Part shown: positions 37,060-37,243 of the stretch, piece after piece | How the letters are laid out: every line of letters begins with the position of its first letter | How positions within the stretch are numbered: position 1 is the stretch's first letter | Source of the DNA: Alterluteimonas quercicellularis | GTDB lineage: Bacteria; Pseudomonadota; Gammaproteobacteria; Xanthomonadales; Xanthomonadaceae | DNA length: 37,243 nt | Direction of reading: 5' to 3' | Assembly: GCF_021191635.1 (NCBI RefSeq) | Contig: NZ_JAIWPR010000059.1 | Span: 1 to 37,243 of the forward strand | Translations under genes and position numbers: made by a program | Notes under the pieces: generated by a model | Told to the model about the DNA's origin: nothing | The model's database searches: none | What the model saw: the letters and a program-made list of their open reading frames with translations, nothing else

Positions 37060-37243
37060 CGCCCGTGCGGCGGACTGGGCCGCGCGCGAGGCGCTGCGGG
37101 CGCTGGGCGAGGCCGAGCGCGCCGAGCGCGACGCCTGGCTGGCGGCCGACCGCCGCCACCTGGGCGCCTACGCCCGCGCGCGCGCGGCGCTGGCGCGCGC
37201 GGACCGCGCGCTGGCGGTCGGCGCCGGCGCCGCCGAGTGGCCG
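37028..37243 (+). CDS. FecR-type anti-sigma factor (partial, cut by window edge)
   Basis: Only the first 72 codons are present. The N-terminal segment ADWAAREALRALGEAERAERDAW-like (14-36), followed by LAADRRHLGAYARARAAL, matches the FecR N-terminal cytoplasmic domain (DUF4880), which binds the sigma factor. AGAAGGGAA precedes ATG 37028. The membrane helix and periplasmic FecR domain lie outside the window. It overlaps the sigma gene by 32 bp, as in fecI-fecR pairs. Confidence 0.85.
   Translation, partial: MTPRRHINAIDARAADWAAREALRALGEAERAERDAWLAADRRHLGAYARARAALARADRALAVGAGAAEWP

Overview
The window is very GC-rich, densely coded gammaproteobacterial chromosome. It most resembles the family Lysobacteraceae (Xanthomonadaceae: Lysobacter, Luteimonas, Pseudoxanthomonas and relatives). 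The evidence is the gene order cyoABCD-SURF1-regB-regA, a thrS-infC-rpmI-rplT-pheS-pheT-ihfA-merR-tRNA-Pro block, palindromic elements built from GGGAATC/GGGAATGGGG, and REP hairpins that begin GTAGGAGCGCGCT. I see no insertion sequence, prophage or CRISPR array. The assignment rests on recognition, not on a database search.

Left part (1-14.7 kb). Maltodextrin genes come first: a GH13 alpha-glucosidase on the minus strand, divergent from a sugar transporter and a lipoprotein amylase. A perfect REP inverted pair ends this block. Next comes a seven-gene minus-strand operon, cyoA-B-C-D, SURF1, regB and regA, most of it with overlapping stop and start codons. It encodes a bo3-type ubiquinol oxidase, an assembly factor and a redox two-component system. 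A second MFS transporter diverges from it. A REP cluster then leads to a LacI-family repressor.

Middle part (14.7-23.2 kb). This is the translation block: thrS, infC, rpmI, rplT, pheS, pheT, ihfA, a MerR-type regulator and tRNA-Pro(GGG). A short reading frame, Met-Ser-Thr-Thr-Thr-Asp-Pro-Arg, followed by a hairpin and eight Ts, lies upstream of thrS and looks like a threonine attenuator. infC appears to start at AUC. Two copies of a 110-130 bp GGGAATC palindromic element sit 9-10 nt before the start codons of thrS and pheT. rpmI-rplT has its own promoter and a leader of about 140 nt.

Right part (23.2-37.2 kb). This holds accessory and housekeeping genes. They are a membrane-anchored AraC regulator with a lipoprotein serine hydrolase, a small secreted six-cysteine protein, an acidic disordered protein, a TraB/GumN-like protein and an unknown secreted protein of lower GC. 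After them come dxs, a pseudo-receiver/winged-helix-like protein, an HNH endonuclease, an acyl-CoA dehydrogenase of the DmdC type, a LEA-type lipoprotein, an M14 carboxypeptidase, an ECF sigma factor and the start of a FecR anti-sigma factor cut by the window edge.

The most novel-looking items are the putative thrS attenuator, the palindromic elements in front of two synthetase genes, and REP elements that provide the stop codons of three genes.
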